A stretch of 64,000 nt of DNA from an uncultured Acidobacteriia bacterium (GTDB lineage Bacteria; Acidobacteriota; Terriglobia; Bryobacterales; Bryobacteraceae). Both the position numbers and the translations under genes were made by a program. The stretch is taken from positions 310,001 to 374,000 of the forward strand of contig CAINNJ010000025.1 in NCBI GenBank assembly GCA_903851195.1. The letters are read 5' to 3'. This document shows, piece by piece, positions 52,371-61,870 of the stretch; positions within the stretch are counted from its first letter, which is position 1; the number at the start of each line of letters is the position of its first letter. Under the pieces are notes generated by a model. That model was not told the DNA's origin. It made no database searches and saw nothing but the letters and a program-made list of their open reading frames with translations.

Positions 52371-54314
52371 ATGCTGAAACCAATTTTGCTGGTCCTGGCC
52401 GCCATGCCCGCCTTGGCGCAGACGCCAAATCCCGGACGGACCGAGTTCGAAAGCCGCTGCTCGGTCTGCCACGGAGCCGACGCCACCGGCGGCGAACTGG
52501 GCCCGAACATCGTCAACCGTCTCACGCGTCTCAGCGATACCGATCTCGGCAACGTGATCCGCAACGGTCTGCCCGCGCGCGGCATGCCTGCCTCCACCGT
52601 GACCGACACGCAACTGACCTCGCTCGTCACTTTCCTGCGGACCCTGCGCGTTTCCCGCCAGCGTCCGGCCGTGCGCAAATCGGTCCAGACCACCACGGGC
52701 GCGAAACTCGAAGGTCTGGTCGTCAATGAGAGCTTCCTCGACCTCCAGCTCAGGACCGACGACGGCAACGTGCACCTGCTGCGTCCCGTCGGCGAGAAGT
52801 ATCGCGAAGTCACCTCCGGCGTCGATTGGACCAGTTACGACGGTGACGTGAAGGGCAACCGCTACACCACCCTGAAACAGATCGACAAAACCAACGGGAA
52901 AACCCTCGCGGCCAAATGGATGTTCACCCTCGAAAATACCACCCGGCTGCAGACCACGCCTCTGGTCGTCCAGGGCATCATGTACGTCACCAACGGCAAT
53001 GAATGCTACGCGCTCGATGCCGGCACCGGCCGCGAGATCTGGCACTTCCAGCGTCCGCGCACCAAGGGCCTCATCGGCAACGCCGCCGGCGGCCAGAACC
53101 GCGGCGCAGCCTGGGCCGGCAACCGCATCTTCATGGTGACCGACAACGCGCACGTCATCGCCCTTAACCGCATGACCGGCGAACTCGCCTGGGAAACCGA
53201 AATGGCGGACTGGCATCAGAACTACAACGCCACCGGCGCGCCTCTCATCGTAGGCCGGTCCGTCGTCACCGGAACCGCCGGTGGCGAACAGGGCGTGCGC
53301 GGCTTCATCGCCGCCTACGATCAGGAGACCGGCAAGGAAACCTGGCGCTTCTGGACCGTTCCCAAAGCCGGCGAGCCCGGTTCGGAAACATGGAAAGGCG
53401 CGGAGATCGAGCACGGCGGCGGCGCCGCCTGGTTCACCGGCATCTATGAGCCCGCCACCGAAACCATCTACTGGCCCACCGGAAATCCCGGCCCCGATTA
53501 CAACGCCGATAAGCGCCCCGGCGACAACCTCTACACCTGCTCCATCGTCGCTCTCGACGCCAAAACCGGCAAGATGAAATGGTATTACCAGACCTCCCCG
53601 CACGACCGTTTCGATTGGGATGCCACCGAGCCCATGGTTCTGCTCGACACCGCCTGGGAAGGCCAGCCCCGCAAGCTGCTTATTCAGGCGAATCGCAACG
53701 GCTTCTTCTACGTCCTCGACCGGACTAACGGCAAGCTGCTCCTCGCCAAACCGTTCGTCGATAAAGTGACATGGGCGAAAGAAGTGGGCCTGGACGGCAA
53801 GCCCGTGCTGCTGCCTCTTCCCACCGTAGGCCGCGGCACGCAGGTCTGCCCCTCGCAGGATGGCGCGACGAACTGGTTCTCCACTTCGTACAACCCCGTC
53901 ACCAGCCTCTACTATGTGCAGACGCTGGAAAAATGCGGCATCTATACCGTGGCGCCCGTCGAATGGGAAGCCGGCCGCGGCTATCTCGGCGGCGCGCAGC
54001 GAAACGTGCCCGGCGAAGCGGCGCAGAAAATCCTCCGCGCCATCGACATCAAGACCGGAAAATCGGTCTGGACGCTGCCGCAGAAAGGCCCCGGAAACTC
54101 CTGGGGCGGCGTCATCTCCACCGCCACCGGCCTGGTCGTCTTTGGCGATGACAGCGGCATGCTCGTCGTCGCCGACGGCACTACCGGAAAACCTCTCTGG
54201 GAGTTCCAGACCAGCCAGATCCTGAAAGCCTCCCCCATCAGCTATGAGTTCGATGGCAAACAGTACGTGGCCATTGCCGCGGGCTCGAACGTCCTGGCGT
54301 TCGCACTCCCATGA
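52371..54314 (+). CDS. PQQ-dependent dehydrogenase with N-terminal cytochrome c domain
   Basis: 647 residues from the ATG at 52371. Signal peptide, then a cytochrome c domain with heme motif CSVCH (30-34) and GLPARGMPAS for the Met ligand. A quinoprotein eight-bladed propeller follows: VDWTSYDGDVKGNRYTTLKQID, AKWMFTLENTTRLQTTPLVV, NGNECYALDAGTGREIWHFQ, YWPTGNPGPDYN, WYYQTSPHDRFDWDATEP and GNSWGGVISTATGLVVFGDDSG. It oxidises alcohols, sugars or polyols in the periplasm and passes electrons through its own heme; the heme-first order differs from the commoner heme-last quinohemoproteins. It overlaps the esterase gene by 4 bp. Confidence 0.9.
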   Translation: MLKPILLVLAAMPALAQTPNPGRTEFESRCSVCHGADATGGELGPNIVNRLTRLSDTDLGNVIRNGLPARGMPASTVTDTQLTSLVTFLRTLRVSRQRPAVRKSVQTTTGAKLEGLVVNESFLDLQLRTDDGNVHLLRPVGEKYREVTSGVDWTSYDGDVKGNRYTTLKQIDKTNGKTLAAKWMFTLENTTRLQTTPLVVQGIMYVTNGNECYALDAGTGREIWHFQRPRTKGLIGNAAGGQNRGAAWAGNRIFMVTDNAHVIALNRMTGELAWETEMADWHQNYNATGAPLIVGRSVVTGTAGGEQGVRGFIAAYDQETGKETWRFWTVPKAGEPGSETWKGAEIEHGGGAAWFTGIYEPATETIYWPTGNPGPDYNADKRPGDNLYTCSIVALDAKTGKMKWYYQTSPHDRFDWDATEPMVLLDTAWEGQPRKLLIQANRNGFFYVLDRTNGKLLLAKPFVDKVTWAKEVGLDGKPVLLPLPTVGRGTQVCPSQDGATNWFSTSYNPVTSLYYVQTLEKCGIYTVAPVEWEAGRGYLGGAQRNVPGEAAQKILRAIDIKTGKSVWTLPQKGPGNSWGGVISTATGLVVFGDDSGMLVVADGTTGKPLWEFQTSQILKASPISYEFDGKQYVAIAAGSNVLAFALP

Positions 54315-55804
54315 AGAGCCTGATCGCGATACTCATCCTCTCGGGGGCAGCTTTCAGTCAGACCGTGCCCACCGTCTTCATCGCCGGCGATTCCACCGCC
54401 AGCAACACGGAGCGCAAAGGCTGGGGCGATCCCGTCGCGGATTACTTCAACCCCGAAAAGGTCCGCGTCGTGAATCGCGCCCGCGCCGGCCGCAGCGCCC
54501 GGACCTTCCTCAACGAAGGCCTCTGGGACAAGCTCGCCGCCGATCTGAAAACCGGCGACTACGTCCTGATCCAGTTCGGCCACAACGATGGCGGCCCGCC
54601 CGATAAACCGCCCGCCCGCGGCGATCTCCCCGGCATCGGCGAGGAAGCCCAGGAACTCACCATGCCCGATGGCCATATCGAACAGGTCCACACCTTTGGC
54701 TGGTACTTGCGAAAATTCATCGCCGATACCAAAGCGAAGGGCGCGCACCCCGTCGTGCTCTCATTGACCGTCCGGAACATCTGGGCCGCGGGCAAAGTGG
54801 AACGTGGCTCCGGCCAGTTCGCGCTTTGGTCGCAGCAGGTGGCCGAGGCCGAAAAAGTCCCGTTCATCGACCAGACCAACATCATCGCGGACGCCTACGA
54901 AAAACTCGGCGAACCGCGCGTCAAAGAACTCTTCCCCGTCGACCACACCCACACCAGTCAGGAAGGCGCGGACCTCAACGCGCGCCTCGTCGTGGCCGGC
55001 CTCAAAGGGATCCGGTCGCCGCTCGCGGGCTTCCTGTCCGCGAAGGGCGAGGCCGTCAAAGCCGCTCCGTCGCTCGCGGTGCTGCACCTCCCCGTGCCCG
55101 CCCGCGCGGACCTGCCCACGCTCTTCCTCATCGGCGATTCCACCGTGCGCAACGGACACGGCGACGGCATCGACGGCCAATGGGGCTGGGGCGAGCCGAT
55201 CGTCTCGCTCTTTGACACCTCGAAGATCAACGTCGTCAATCGCGCTGTTGGCGGCCTCAGCAGCCGGTCGTTTTACACCGGCGTCTACTGGGAAAAAGTG
55301 CTCGCCATGCTCAAACCGGGCGACTACGTCATCATGCAGTTCGGCCATAACGACGGCGGCTCTCTCGACGGCGCCACTGGCTATCGCGCCAGCCTGCCCG
55401 GCTCCGGTGACGAGACAAAGCAGGTAGGCGACGAAACAGTCCACACCTTCGGCTGGTATCTGAAACAGTACGTCGAACAGGCCCGCGCGAAGGGCGCCAT
55501 TCCGATCGTCTGTTCGCTGGTGCCGCGCAAAATCTGGAAAGACGGCAAAATCGAGCGCAACTCAGCGACCTACCGGAAATGGGCCGCCGAAGTGGCCGCC
55601 GCCGAAAAAGCGCCCTATATCGATCTGAATGAGCGCATCGCGCGCGAGTACGACGCGCTGGGGCCCGAAAAGGTCGACGGCTTGTTCGCCGACCCGCATA
55701 CGCATACCAGCCGCGCCGGCGCGGAGCTCAATGCCGCTGTCGTCGTGGCGGGCCTGAAAGCGCTACCGGAGAAACCGCTCGATTCCTACCTCCTGGTCAA
55801 ATGA
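54311..55804 (+). CDS. Tandem SGNH esterase (rhamnogalacturonan acetylesterase-like)
   Basis: 497 residues: a signal peptide and two complete SGNH domains. Domain 1 has [29 protein letters not shown] and DHTHTS; domain 2 has [30 protein letters not shown] and DPHTHTS. Each has its own Ser, Gly, Asn and His/Asp. Related single-domain enzymes remove acetyl groups from rhamnogalacturonan or similar glycans. Start and stop overlap its neighbours by 4 bp, making an operon of dehydrogenase, esterase and fuconate dehydratase. Confidence 0.88.
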   Translation: MKSLIAILILSGAAFSQTVPTVFIAGDSTASNTERKGWGDPVADYFNPEKVRVVNRARAGRSARTFLNEGLWDKLAADLKTGDYVLIQFGHNDGGPPDKPPARGDLPGIGEEAQELTMPDGHIEQVHTFGWYLRKFIADTKAKGAHPVVLSLTVRNIWAAGKVERGSGQFALWSQQVAEAEKVPFIDQTNIIADAYEKLGEPRVKELFPVDHTHTSQEGADLNARLVVAGLKGIRSPLAGFLSAKGEAVKAAPSLAVLHLPVPARADLPTLFLIGDSTVRNGHGDGIDGQWGWGEPIVSLFDTSKINVVNRAVGGLSSRSFYTGVYWEKVLAMLKPGDYVIMQFGHNDGGSLDGATGYRASLPGSGDETKQVGDETVHTFGWYLKQYVEQARAKGAIPIVCSLVPRKIWKDGKIERNSATYRKWAAEVAAAEKAPYIDLNERIAREYDALGPEKVDGLFADPHTHTSRAGAELNAAVVVAGLKALPEKPLDSYLLVK

Positions 55805-57102
55805 ACATGTCCATCACAATCACGTCCGTTGAAGCCCGCGATATCCGGTTCCCCACCTCGCGCGAAAAGATCGGTTCCGATGCGATGAACGCGGATCCGG
55901 ACTACTCGGCCGCCTACGTAGTGTTGAAAACCTCCGACGCGGCCCTCGAAGGCCATGGCCTTACGTTCACCATCGGACGCGGCAACGAACTCTGCGTGGC
56001 CGCCGTGCAGGCGCTGGCCCCTCTGCTGATCGGCAAAACCTTGGAGAGTTTCACGGCGGACATGGGCGCCTTCTGGCGGATGATCACGGGCGACAGCCAG
56101 CTTCGCTGGGTGGGCCCGGAAAAGGGCGTCATCCATCTGGCCACCGCCGCCGTCGTCAACGCCGTCTGGGACCTTTGGGCAAAGTCCGAAGGCAAGCCGG
56201 TCTGGCGGCTCCTCTGCGGCATGACGCCCGAAGAAATCGTCCGCTGCATCGATTTCCGCTACATCACCGACGCGCTCACTCCGGAAGAAGCGCTCGGTAT
56301 CCTGCGGGCGAACGAGCCAACGCGCGCCGCGCGCATCGCGGAGATGGAGCGCGACGGCTTCCCGGCTTACACGACATCCGCGGGCTGGCTCGGCTACACC
56401 GACGAGCACCTGCGCCAGTTATGCCGCGACGCGCTGGCCGAGGGCTGGACGCACTTCAAAATCAAAGTCGGCGCGGATATCGAGGACGATATCCGCCGTT
56501 GTTCCATCATCCGCGAAGAAATCGGCGACCGGCGCCTGATGATGGACGCAAACCAGCGCTGGGACGTGGGCGAGGCAATCGCCAACATGCGCCGTCTCGC
56601 GCGCTTCGAACCCTGGTGGATTGAAGAGCCGACCAGTCCGGACGATGTGCTCGGCCATGCCGCCATCGCGCGGGCCATCGCGCCCATCGGAGTGGCGACC
56701 GGCGAACACTGTCAGAACCGTGTGATGTTCAAACAGTTGCTGCAGGCGGAAGCGATTCAGTTCTGCCAGATCGACAGCTGCCGGCTGGGCGGCGTCAATG
56801 AGATTCTCGCCGTGCTCCTGATGACGAAGAAGTTCGGCGTGCCGGTCTGCCCGCACGCGGGAGGCGTGGGCCTCTGCGAGTACGTACAGCACCTGTCGAT
56901 CTTCGACTACGTGTGCGTAGGCGCATCGCTCGAGAACCGTTTACTCGAGTTCGTGGACCACTTGCACGAGCATTTCCTCGATCCCGTGCGGATGCGGAAC
57001 GGCCGTTATATGCCGCCGGAACGTCCCGGCTACAGCATCGAAATGAAGCGCGAATCCCTCGACGCTCACGAATTTCCGGGCGGACCGGCGTGGAGGGACT
57101 GA
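55801..57102 (+). CDS. L-fuconate dehydratase (enolase superfamily)
   Basis: 433 residues, the usual FucD length. Family features: [17 protein letters not shown] near the start, WTHFKIKVG with the catalytic lysine pair, metal ligands D in [10 protein letters not shown] in [11 protein letters not shown] and E in [14 protein letters not shown], and H in [15 protein letters not shown]. It dehydrates L-fuconate to 2-keto-3-deoxy-L-fuconate in the non-phosphorylative L-fucose pathway. The dehydrogenase and aldolase steps are not in the window, but the GH29 fucosidase at 10 kb could supply fucose. The start overlaps the esterase stop by 4 bp. Confidence 0.92.
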   Translation: MNMSITITSVEARDIRFPTSREKIGSDAMNADPDYSAAYVVLKTSDAALEGHGLTFTIGRGNELCVAAVQALAPLLIGKTLESFTADMGAFWRMITGDSQLRWVGPEKGVIHLATAAVVNAVWDLWAKSEGKPVWRLLCGMTPEEIVRCIDFRYITDALTPEEALGILRANEPTRAARIAEMERDGFPAYTTSAGWLGYTDEHLRQLCRDALAEGWTHFKIKVGADIEDDIRRCSIIREEIGDRRLMMDANQRWDVGEAIANMRRLARFEPWWIEEPTSPDDVLGHAAIARAIAPIGVATGEHCQNRVMFKQLLQAEAIQFCQIDSCRLGGVNEILAVLLMTKKFGVPVCPHAGGVGLCEYVQHLSIFDYVCVGASLENRLLEFVDHLHEHFLDPVRMRNGRYMPPERPGYSIEMKRESLDAHEFPGGPAWRD

Positions 57103-57482
57103 GTGCCTGCTTCGAGGACCGACCTCACCTTTTCCGCAAGGGTGCGCACCGTGTAGGGCTTGAATAGCAGGCCGGCGATCCCGCGCCCCTGCAGGCGTCT
57201 GGACGCTTCATCGTCGCCGCCGCCCGTCGAGAGAACCACGCGTACGGCCGGCTGAATTCGCTGCATTTCGAGCAGAACGTCCTCGCCGCTCATTTCGGGC
57301 ATGTTGAGGTCGAGGATGACAAGATCGATTTCCCGGGCATGTTCGGCGAAAATGGCCAGGGAGTTTCGGCCGTTTCTCGCGGTGAGTACGCGATATCCGG
57401 ATCTCTCGAGAGCGATTTTGGCGAAGCCGAGGACGCCTTCTTCGTCGTCCACGAGTAAAATCTGTGGCGAAAGTGGTGTCAT
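57066..57482 (-). CDS. Single-domain response regulator
   Basis: 138 residues from the ATG at 57482 (a TTG 12 bp upstream is less likely). Receiver-domain residues are all present: acidic pair in LLVDDEEG, phospho-acceptor D in [14 protein letters not shown], switch residue in LSTGGGDDE and K in LLFKPY. There is no output domain, so it acts by protein contact. No kinase is adjacent. Its 3' end overlaps the convergent fuconate dehydratase by 37 bp. Confidence 0.9.
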   Translation of the reverse strand: MTPLSPQILLVDDEEGVLGFAKIALERSGYRVLTARNGRNSLAIFAEHAREIDLVILDLNMPEMSGEDVLLEMQRIQPAVRVVLSTGGGDDEASRRLQGRGIAGLLFKPYTVRTLAEKVRSVLEAGTQSLHAGPPGNS

Positions 57483-57653
57483 TTGGACAGCCAAGAATCA
57501 GTTTGCGGGAATCTCACGTGGGGGGCAACACTCGGCAGGCCCGATATGTCCCGTATCGTACAACGGGTAATTTACCGGAACTTCACAAAAAGACGGGCAC
57601 GACGAACGATGTCTTTACAGTCGGGTGCTGAAGTGGAAAGCGGAGCAGAGAAA

Positions 57654-59579
57654 ATGAAAACAATCGTCGTTCTGATGTTGACGGTCGGCACGACCTTACT
57701 CGCCCAGCCCCCCGGCGGTGGACCCGGAGGCGGTCCCGGCGGACCGGGCGGCGCCAGCGGGGATGGCATCTGGACGCGGAACGCGGCCTTCGGAGAACTG
57801 GAAACTTTCGACCTGTGTAACGGCCACCAGCCGGGTATGGGCGCGTATCACCACCATCTCAATCCCGTTTGTTTGCGCGCGCAGTTGAATGACAACGTGG
57901 TCGCGCTGAATTCGGGGCGCCTCGGCACGAAATACGTGGAAAAGGCTTCGGGCTGGACTCATTCGCCGATATTGGGATGGTCTTTCGACGGCTATCCGGT
58001 TTACGGGCCGTACGGCTACACGAATCCGGCCGATGCGAAAAGCCCGATCCGGCGCGTGCAGACCGGGTTTTCGCTGCGGAACATCACCCAGCGGCACTCC
58101 CTGCCCGCATGGTCGCTGCCCTTTCATTCGGCCGTGCAGCAGAACCTGACAAGCGCGCAGTACGGGCCGGACGTCAGCGCGAAATTTCCGCTCGGACGCT
58201 ACGTGGAAGACTACGACTATGTGTCCGGTTCCGGCGATCTGGACCAATACAATGGCCGTTTCACGGTCACGCCCGAATATCCCAACGGAACCTACGCCTA
58301 CTTCGTGACGCTGTCGCAGGATGGATCCACGCCGGTGTTTCCGTACATCTTCAATCTGCAGTACTACGGCACAAGTTCCGGCGGTGCGGCAAACAATGTG
58401 CCGTCCGACGCGGCGGACTACTTTGCGAACGGCGCTCTGACGCAGACGGCTTCCACGGATCCGCGCATCGCGACCTGGCTGACAAAGAACTCGTCGACCT
58501 TTGCGCAGGCGATTACCGGCTATGACCCGTCGGCTGGTCCTTCCACCACATGGCCCTCGATCAAGCCGGCGGGCGCGACCATCATGGGCGGAACCTCGAC
58601 ACCGACAGCGGCGGATGTGCAGCGGGTGCGGGTCAGCGCCGCGTCGGTCTATGTGAACTCGAACAACCTGCCGTCGTACGTGATCGGACCCTGGTTCGAC
58701 TCGAATATGACGAGCGGCGTCTTCATGAACTGGGCCGCGCCGCAGACCGTGCAGGTGCAGTTTCCGCGCACGCCGGCCTTGGCGACAACCAAGACGGGCA
58801 CGCCGGGTGGCGCGGTGGGGATCTGGGTGAACGGCGTCTCGATCTTCAACACGGTGGATGGCGCGAGCTACAGCAACGCGTCCGGCGCCGATGCGGGTGG
58901 CGGCGGGGTCGCGACACACGCGGCGCACGTGTCGTCGGCATCCGGCGAAAGCGGGCCGCTGGCGGCGGGGTCGCTGGTGACGGCCTACGCGCAGTTCGAC
59001 GCGGTGCTGGCGACCACCACGACGGGAGCGACCGGCAACGTGTGGCCAACATCGCTGGGCGGGACGACCGTGACCGTCACGGATTCGGGCGGGGCGGTGC
59101 TGCCGGCGGGCGTGTTGTACGTGTCCCCGGGGCAGGTGAACTACCAGATGCCGGCGGCGGCCGCAGCGGGCTTCGCGAAAGTGGCGATCGCTTCGGGCGG
59201 CGTCGCGGTGAACGGCAACGTGAACATCGCAGCGGCGTATCCGGGCATCTTCCGGGCTGCGGCGGACGGTTTAGCCGCGGCACAGACGTTCACCTTGAAC
59301 GGAGCGAAGCAGACGTACGGGCCGGTGAGCGCGGTGGACCTCAGCGCCGGACAGGTCTCGCTGATTTTGTATGGGACCGGAATCGGAAACTCCACGGTGA
59401 CAGCAACCATCGGCGGCGTCAACGCGACGGTCGCGTACTCCGGGCCGCAGGGCACGTATCCGGGGCTCGATCAGGTCAATCTCGTCATTCCTCCGAGCCT
59501 GGCGGGCAAGGGGAAAGTCACCGTGGTGCTGACCGCGGGCGGCAAGGCGTCAAATCCGGTTTACATCGTGATCTTATGA
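57654..59579 (+). CDS. YHYH-domain protein with TIGR03437-type C-terminal domain
   Basis: 641 residues from the ATG at 57654 (signal peptide VVLMLTVGTTLLAQ, then a Gly/Pro-rich linker); the ORF extension upstream lacks a sensible N-terminus. The YHYH domain has NGHQPGMGAYHHHLNP, SPILGWSFDGYPVYGPYGY, GRYVEDYDYVSGSGDLDQYNGR and PEYPNGTYAYF. The C-terminal ~220 residues are a TIGR03437-like Ig-type domain (LPAGVLYVSPGQVNYQMPA, PGLDQVNLVIP), common in this phylum. Function is unknown; the His-rich motif suggests metal binding. It is coupled by a 4-bp overlap to a second YHYH protein. Confidence 0.85.
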   Translation: MKTIVVLMLTVGTTLLAQPPGGGPGGGPGGPGGASGDGIWTRNAAFGELETFDLCNGHQPGMGAYHHHLNPVCLRAQLNDNVVALNSGRLGTKYVEKASGWTHSPILGWSFDGYPVYGPYGYTNPADAKSPIRRVQTGFSLRNITQRHSLPAWSLPFHSAVQQNLTSAQYGPDVSAKFPLGRYVEDYDYVSGSGDLDQYNGRFTVTPEYPNGTYAYFVTLSQDGSTPVFPYIFNLQYYGTSSGGAANNVPSDAADYFANGALTQTASTDPRIATWLTKNSSTFAQAITGYDPSAGPSTTWPSIKPAGATIMGGTSTPTAADVQRVRVSAASVYVNSNNLPSYVIGPWFDSNMTSGVFMNWAAPQTVQVQFPRTPALATTKTGTPGGAVGIWVNGVSIFNTVDGASYSNASGADAGGGGVATHAAHVSSASGESGPLAAGSLVTAYAQFDAVLATTTTGATGNVWPTSLGGTTVTVTDSGGAVLPAGVLYVSPGQVNYQMPAAAAAGFAKVAIASGGVAVNGNVNIAAAYPGIFRAAADGLAAAQTFTLNGAKQTYGPVSAVDLSAGQVSLILYGTGIGNSTVTATIGGVNATVAYSGPQGTYPGLDQVNLVIPPSLAGKGKVTVVLTAGGKASNPVYIVIL

Positions 59580-61477
59580 CCGGGCGGATGTTGGGGCTGC
59601 TGGCGATCACGGCGGTGTTCGCGACAGGTTCGGAGCCTGTCGCGACATCGTGGATTCTGAGTCCGGCGGGCAATGCGCAAGTGGCCGCGATCCTTCCCGA
59701 GGTGCAGGCCGTGGAGTTGGGCGACGAGTTCGTCACGGTGCGGTCCGCCGGGCTTTCCCTGCGGTATCTGGGGCCGCTCGAATCGAATCCCGCGCCGGAG
59801 AATTCGACCCGCAGTTTTGCATACCGGTTCCCCCGGCATCCGGTCCCGGCCACCGGTCGTCATCCGCGACTGCCGGCGGGAGTGGCGGGCGCATTTCTGA
59901 ACGGCATGCCGATTTACAACCAGTTCGAGACGTTGTCGTTCAACGGCGCGAATATCTGGCATTACGACCGGCTCGCTCTGAACGCCCGCGCCGATGGGAG
60001 TCACGCGCCGGCGCCGGGCCTGCTGGAGCAACTCGCGGCGGCCGGAGAGAAGCATTCGCCTCTGGTTGGTTTCGCGATCGATGGGTATCCGGTATATGGT
60101 CCGTTTGGGCGCGTGAATGGCGCGTTGCGGCGGATGCGTTCAGGTTACCGGCTTCGCCAGATTGCGGCGCGGCATGAGCGGGGCGACGGTGTCGAGTTAA
60201 CTCCCGCGCAGTATGGTCCTGAGGTGAGCGCCGAAAATCCGCTGGGTACGTTTGCCGAAGACTACGAGTACGTGGCTGGTTCCGGCGATCTGGATGAGTT
60301 CAACGGGCGGTTCGTGGTGACGCCGGAATATCCGGAAGGAACCTATGCCTACTTTCTTAGTTCCAATGAGAATGGTCAGTGGGCATTTCCTTATTTACCG
60401 GGACCGCGCATGTACGGGAATTCGCCGGACCCGGTGAATGGCGCTTACACCGTCCTCGGGCATCAACGGGTGGAACTCAGTATAGACTCCGGAAAATTGA
60501 CGGCGGGTAAGCCGGTGCGGATCCGGCTAAGATCTCTCGATAAGAGCGGCGAGCCGATCCGGCATTTCGAATATGTGCATGAAAAGCCGATTCACCTGTT
60601 GGTCGCTTCGGCGGACCTGGCGGAGTTCGACCATATCCATCCGGAATTAGCGGCTGACGACTCTTATGAGGTGAGGTACTCATTTGCGCACGGGGGTAAG
60701 TATCGCTTGTGGGCGGATTATTCGTTGCCGGGCGAGGCGCCGCGCGTGGAGGCGTTCGATGTGACGGTCGAGGGTCCGCCGCGGAAACAGCAGCGTTTGA
60801 AAGAGTCCCCGAGTCTCGTGAGCCAGGCTGGTTCGCTCGGTGTCGAACTGGTTGCGGAGAAACCCTTACGGGCCGGTGAGGATATCCCGGTGACGCTGAA
60901 ACTAACCGGATCGCTGAGCGAGTTAGAGCCTTATCTCGGCGCATGGGCGCATGTGATTGTGATCGGCGAGGATTTGCAGAGCTTTTCGCACGCGCATCCT
61001 CTGGAGGCTGCGACCACCGCGGCGGGATTGACGCATACACATGCGGCGCTGGGTCCCGCGCCTTCGGAAATTCATGTCGTGGTGAATTTCTCTGCTGCCG
61101 GTTTATACGGATTGTGGGCGCAGTTTCAATCGGCGGGGAAGGTGCTGACCGTGCCTTTTGTGCTGCGGATAAAACCCTCCGCGGGGGGCACCGTGTCACA
61201 AGTCGCGATCCCGGCGGATGCCGTGCGCGTACGGGTCACGGCTCACGGTTATGAACCGGCGAGAGTCGCGATTCCGGTAAACCGCGCGGTCACGCTGGCA
61301 TTCAGCCGCGAGGCAAGTCCGAACTGCGGGGCGGAGGTGGTGTTCCCCGCCCTCGGAATCCGGCGGGCGATTCCATTGGGCGGGACAGCGCTGGTGGAGT
61401 TACCGGCGCAGTCCGCAGGCGAAATCGGATTCGCCTGCGGCATGGGCATGATGAGAGGGGTGATGATCGCGCGGTAA
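59576..61477 (+). CDS. YHYH protein with C-terminal cupredoxin-like metal domain
   Basis: 633 residues from the ATG at 59576 (ATGA overlap with the upstream stop). The YHYH-type domain (residues about 90-300) keeps SPLVGFAIDGYPVYGPFGR, GTFAEDYEYVAGSGDLDEFNGR and PEYPEGTYAYF, but NIWHYDRLALNA replaces the YHHH motif. Middle Ig-like domains carry FDHIHPEL and FSHAHPLE histidines. The last ~90 residues form a cupredoxin-like domain ending in the cysteine/methionine motif FACGMGMMRG, seen in EfeO-type or copper-binding domains. A periplasmic copper or heavy-metal role is likely by inference. Confidence 0.82.
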   Translation: MTGRMLGLLAITAVFATGSEPVATSWILSPAGNAQVAAILPEVQAVELGDEFVTVRSAGLSLRYLGPLESNPAPENSTRSFAYRFPRHPVPATGRHPRLPAGVAGAFLNGMPIYNQFETLSFNGANIWHYDRLALNARADGSHAPAPGLLEQLAAAGEKHSPLVGFAIDGYPVYGPFGRVNGALRRMRSGYRLRQIAARHERGDGVELTPAQYGPEVSAENPLGTFAEDYEYVAGSGDLDEFNGRFVVTPEYPEGTYAYFLSSNENGQWAFPYLPGPRMYGNSPDPVNGAYTVLGHQRVELSIDSGKLTAGKPVRIRLRSLDKSGEPIRHFEYVHEKPIHLLVASADLAEFDHIHPELAADDSYEVRYSFAHGGKYRLWADYSLPGEAPRVEAFDVTVEGPPRKQQRLKESPSLVSQAGSLGVELVAEKPLRAGEDIPVTLKLTGSLSELEPYLGAWAHVIVIGEDLQSFSHAHPLEAATTAAGLTHTHAALGPAPSEIHVVVNFSAAGLYGLWAQFQSAGKVLTVPFVLRIKPSAGGTVSQVAIPADAVRVRVTAHGYEPARVAIPVNRAVTLAFSREASPNCGAEVVFPALGIRRAIPLGGTALVELPAQSAGEIGFACGMGMMRGVMIAR

Positions 61478-61480
61478 GGG

Positions 61481-61855
61481 TCAGGCCGCGTGATTCCAGA
61501 TGTCGATATGCCATTTCCAGGCGCCGTCTTCCTGTTTCCAGACGACCACATATTTCACATCGACGGAACCCGCGACGCCGTCGTTCGAAGTAGAAATGGT
61601 GGCGCGGCCGATTTCGATGGCGGTGTCGGGCAGATATTCCACCTCCACCGTGTTCAGTTTGATTGCGGTGACGCCGAGAGCAACGGCGGCTCCGCTCCAG
61701 AACGCGGCGATATTCTCGGCGCCGGTGATCATTTCCGAGCCGGGGGGCAGAACGCGCGCGCCGGTCGTATAGACGCGGGTAAGCGCGCCGAAATCGCCCT
61801 TACCGACTACTTCTTCTTCGAAAATCCTGTTGGTTATGCTGAGATCGGGTGTCAT
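61481..61855 (-). CDS. NTF2-like (SnoaL/DUF4440-type) protein
   Basis: 124 residues with the cone-fold pattern: TNRIFEEEVVGKGDFGALTRVY at the start, GAENIAAFW, then strands ending VVVWKQEDGAWKWHIDIWN. Such proteins are small enzymes or ligand binders; nothing fixes the function here. It converges with the YHYH gene, ends 3 bp apart. Confidence 0.85.
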   Translation of the reverse strand: MTPDLSITNRIFEEEVVGKGDFGALTRVYTTGARVLPPGSEMITGAENIAAFWSGAAVALGVTAIKLNTVEVEYLPDTAIEIGRATISTSNDGVAGSVDVKYVVVWKQEDGAWKWHIDIWNHAA

Positions 61856-61870
61856 AGCTTAGTCAGTGTA

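Noticed and set aside
58550-59575. N-terminal extension of the second YHYH gene
   Set aside because: It lies within the first YHYH gene in another frame; the ATG at 59576 overlaps the upstream stop and begins the recognisable protein.
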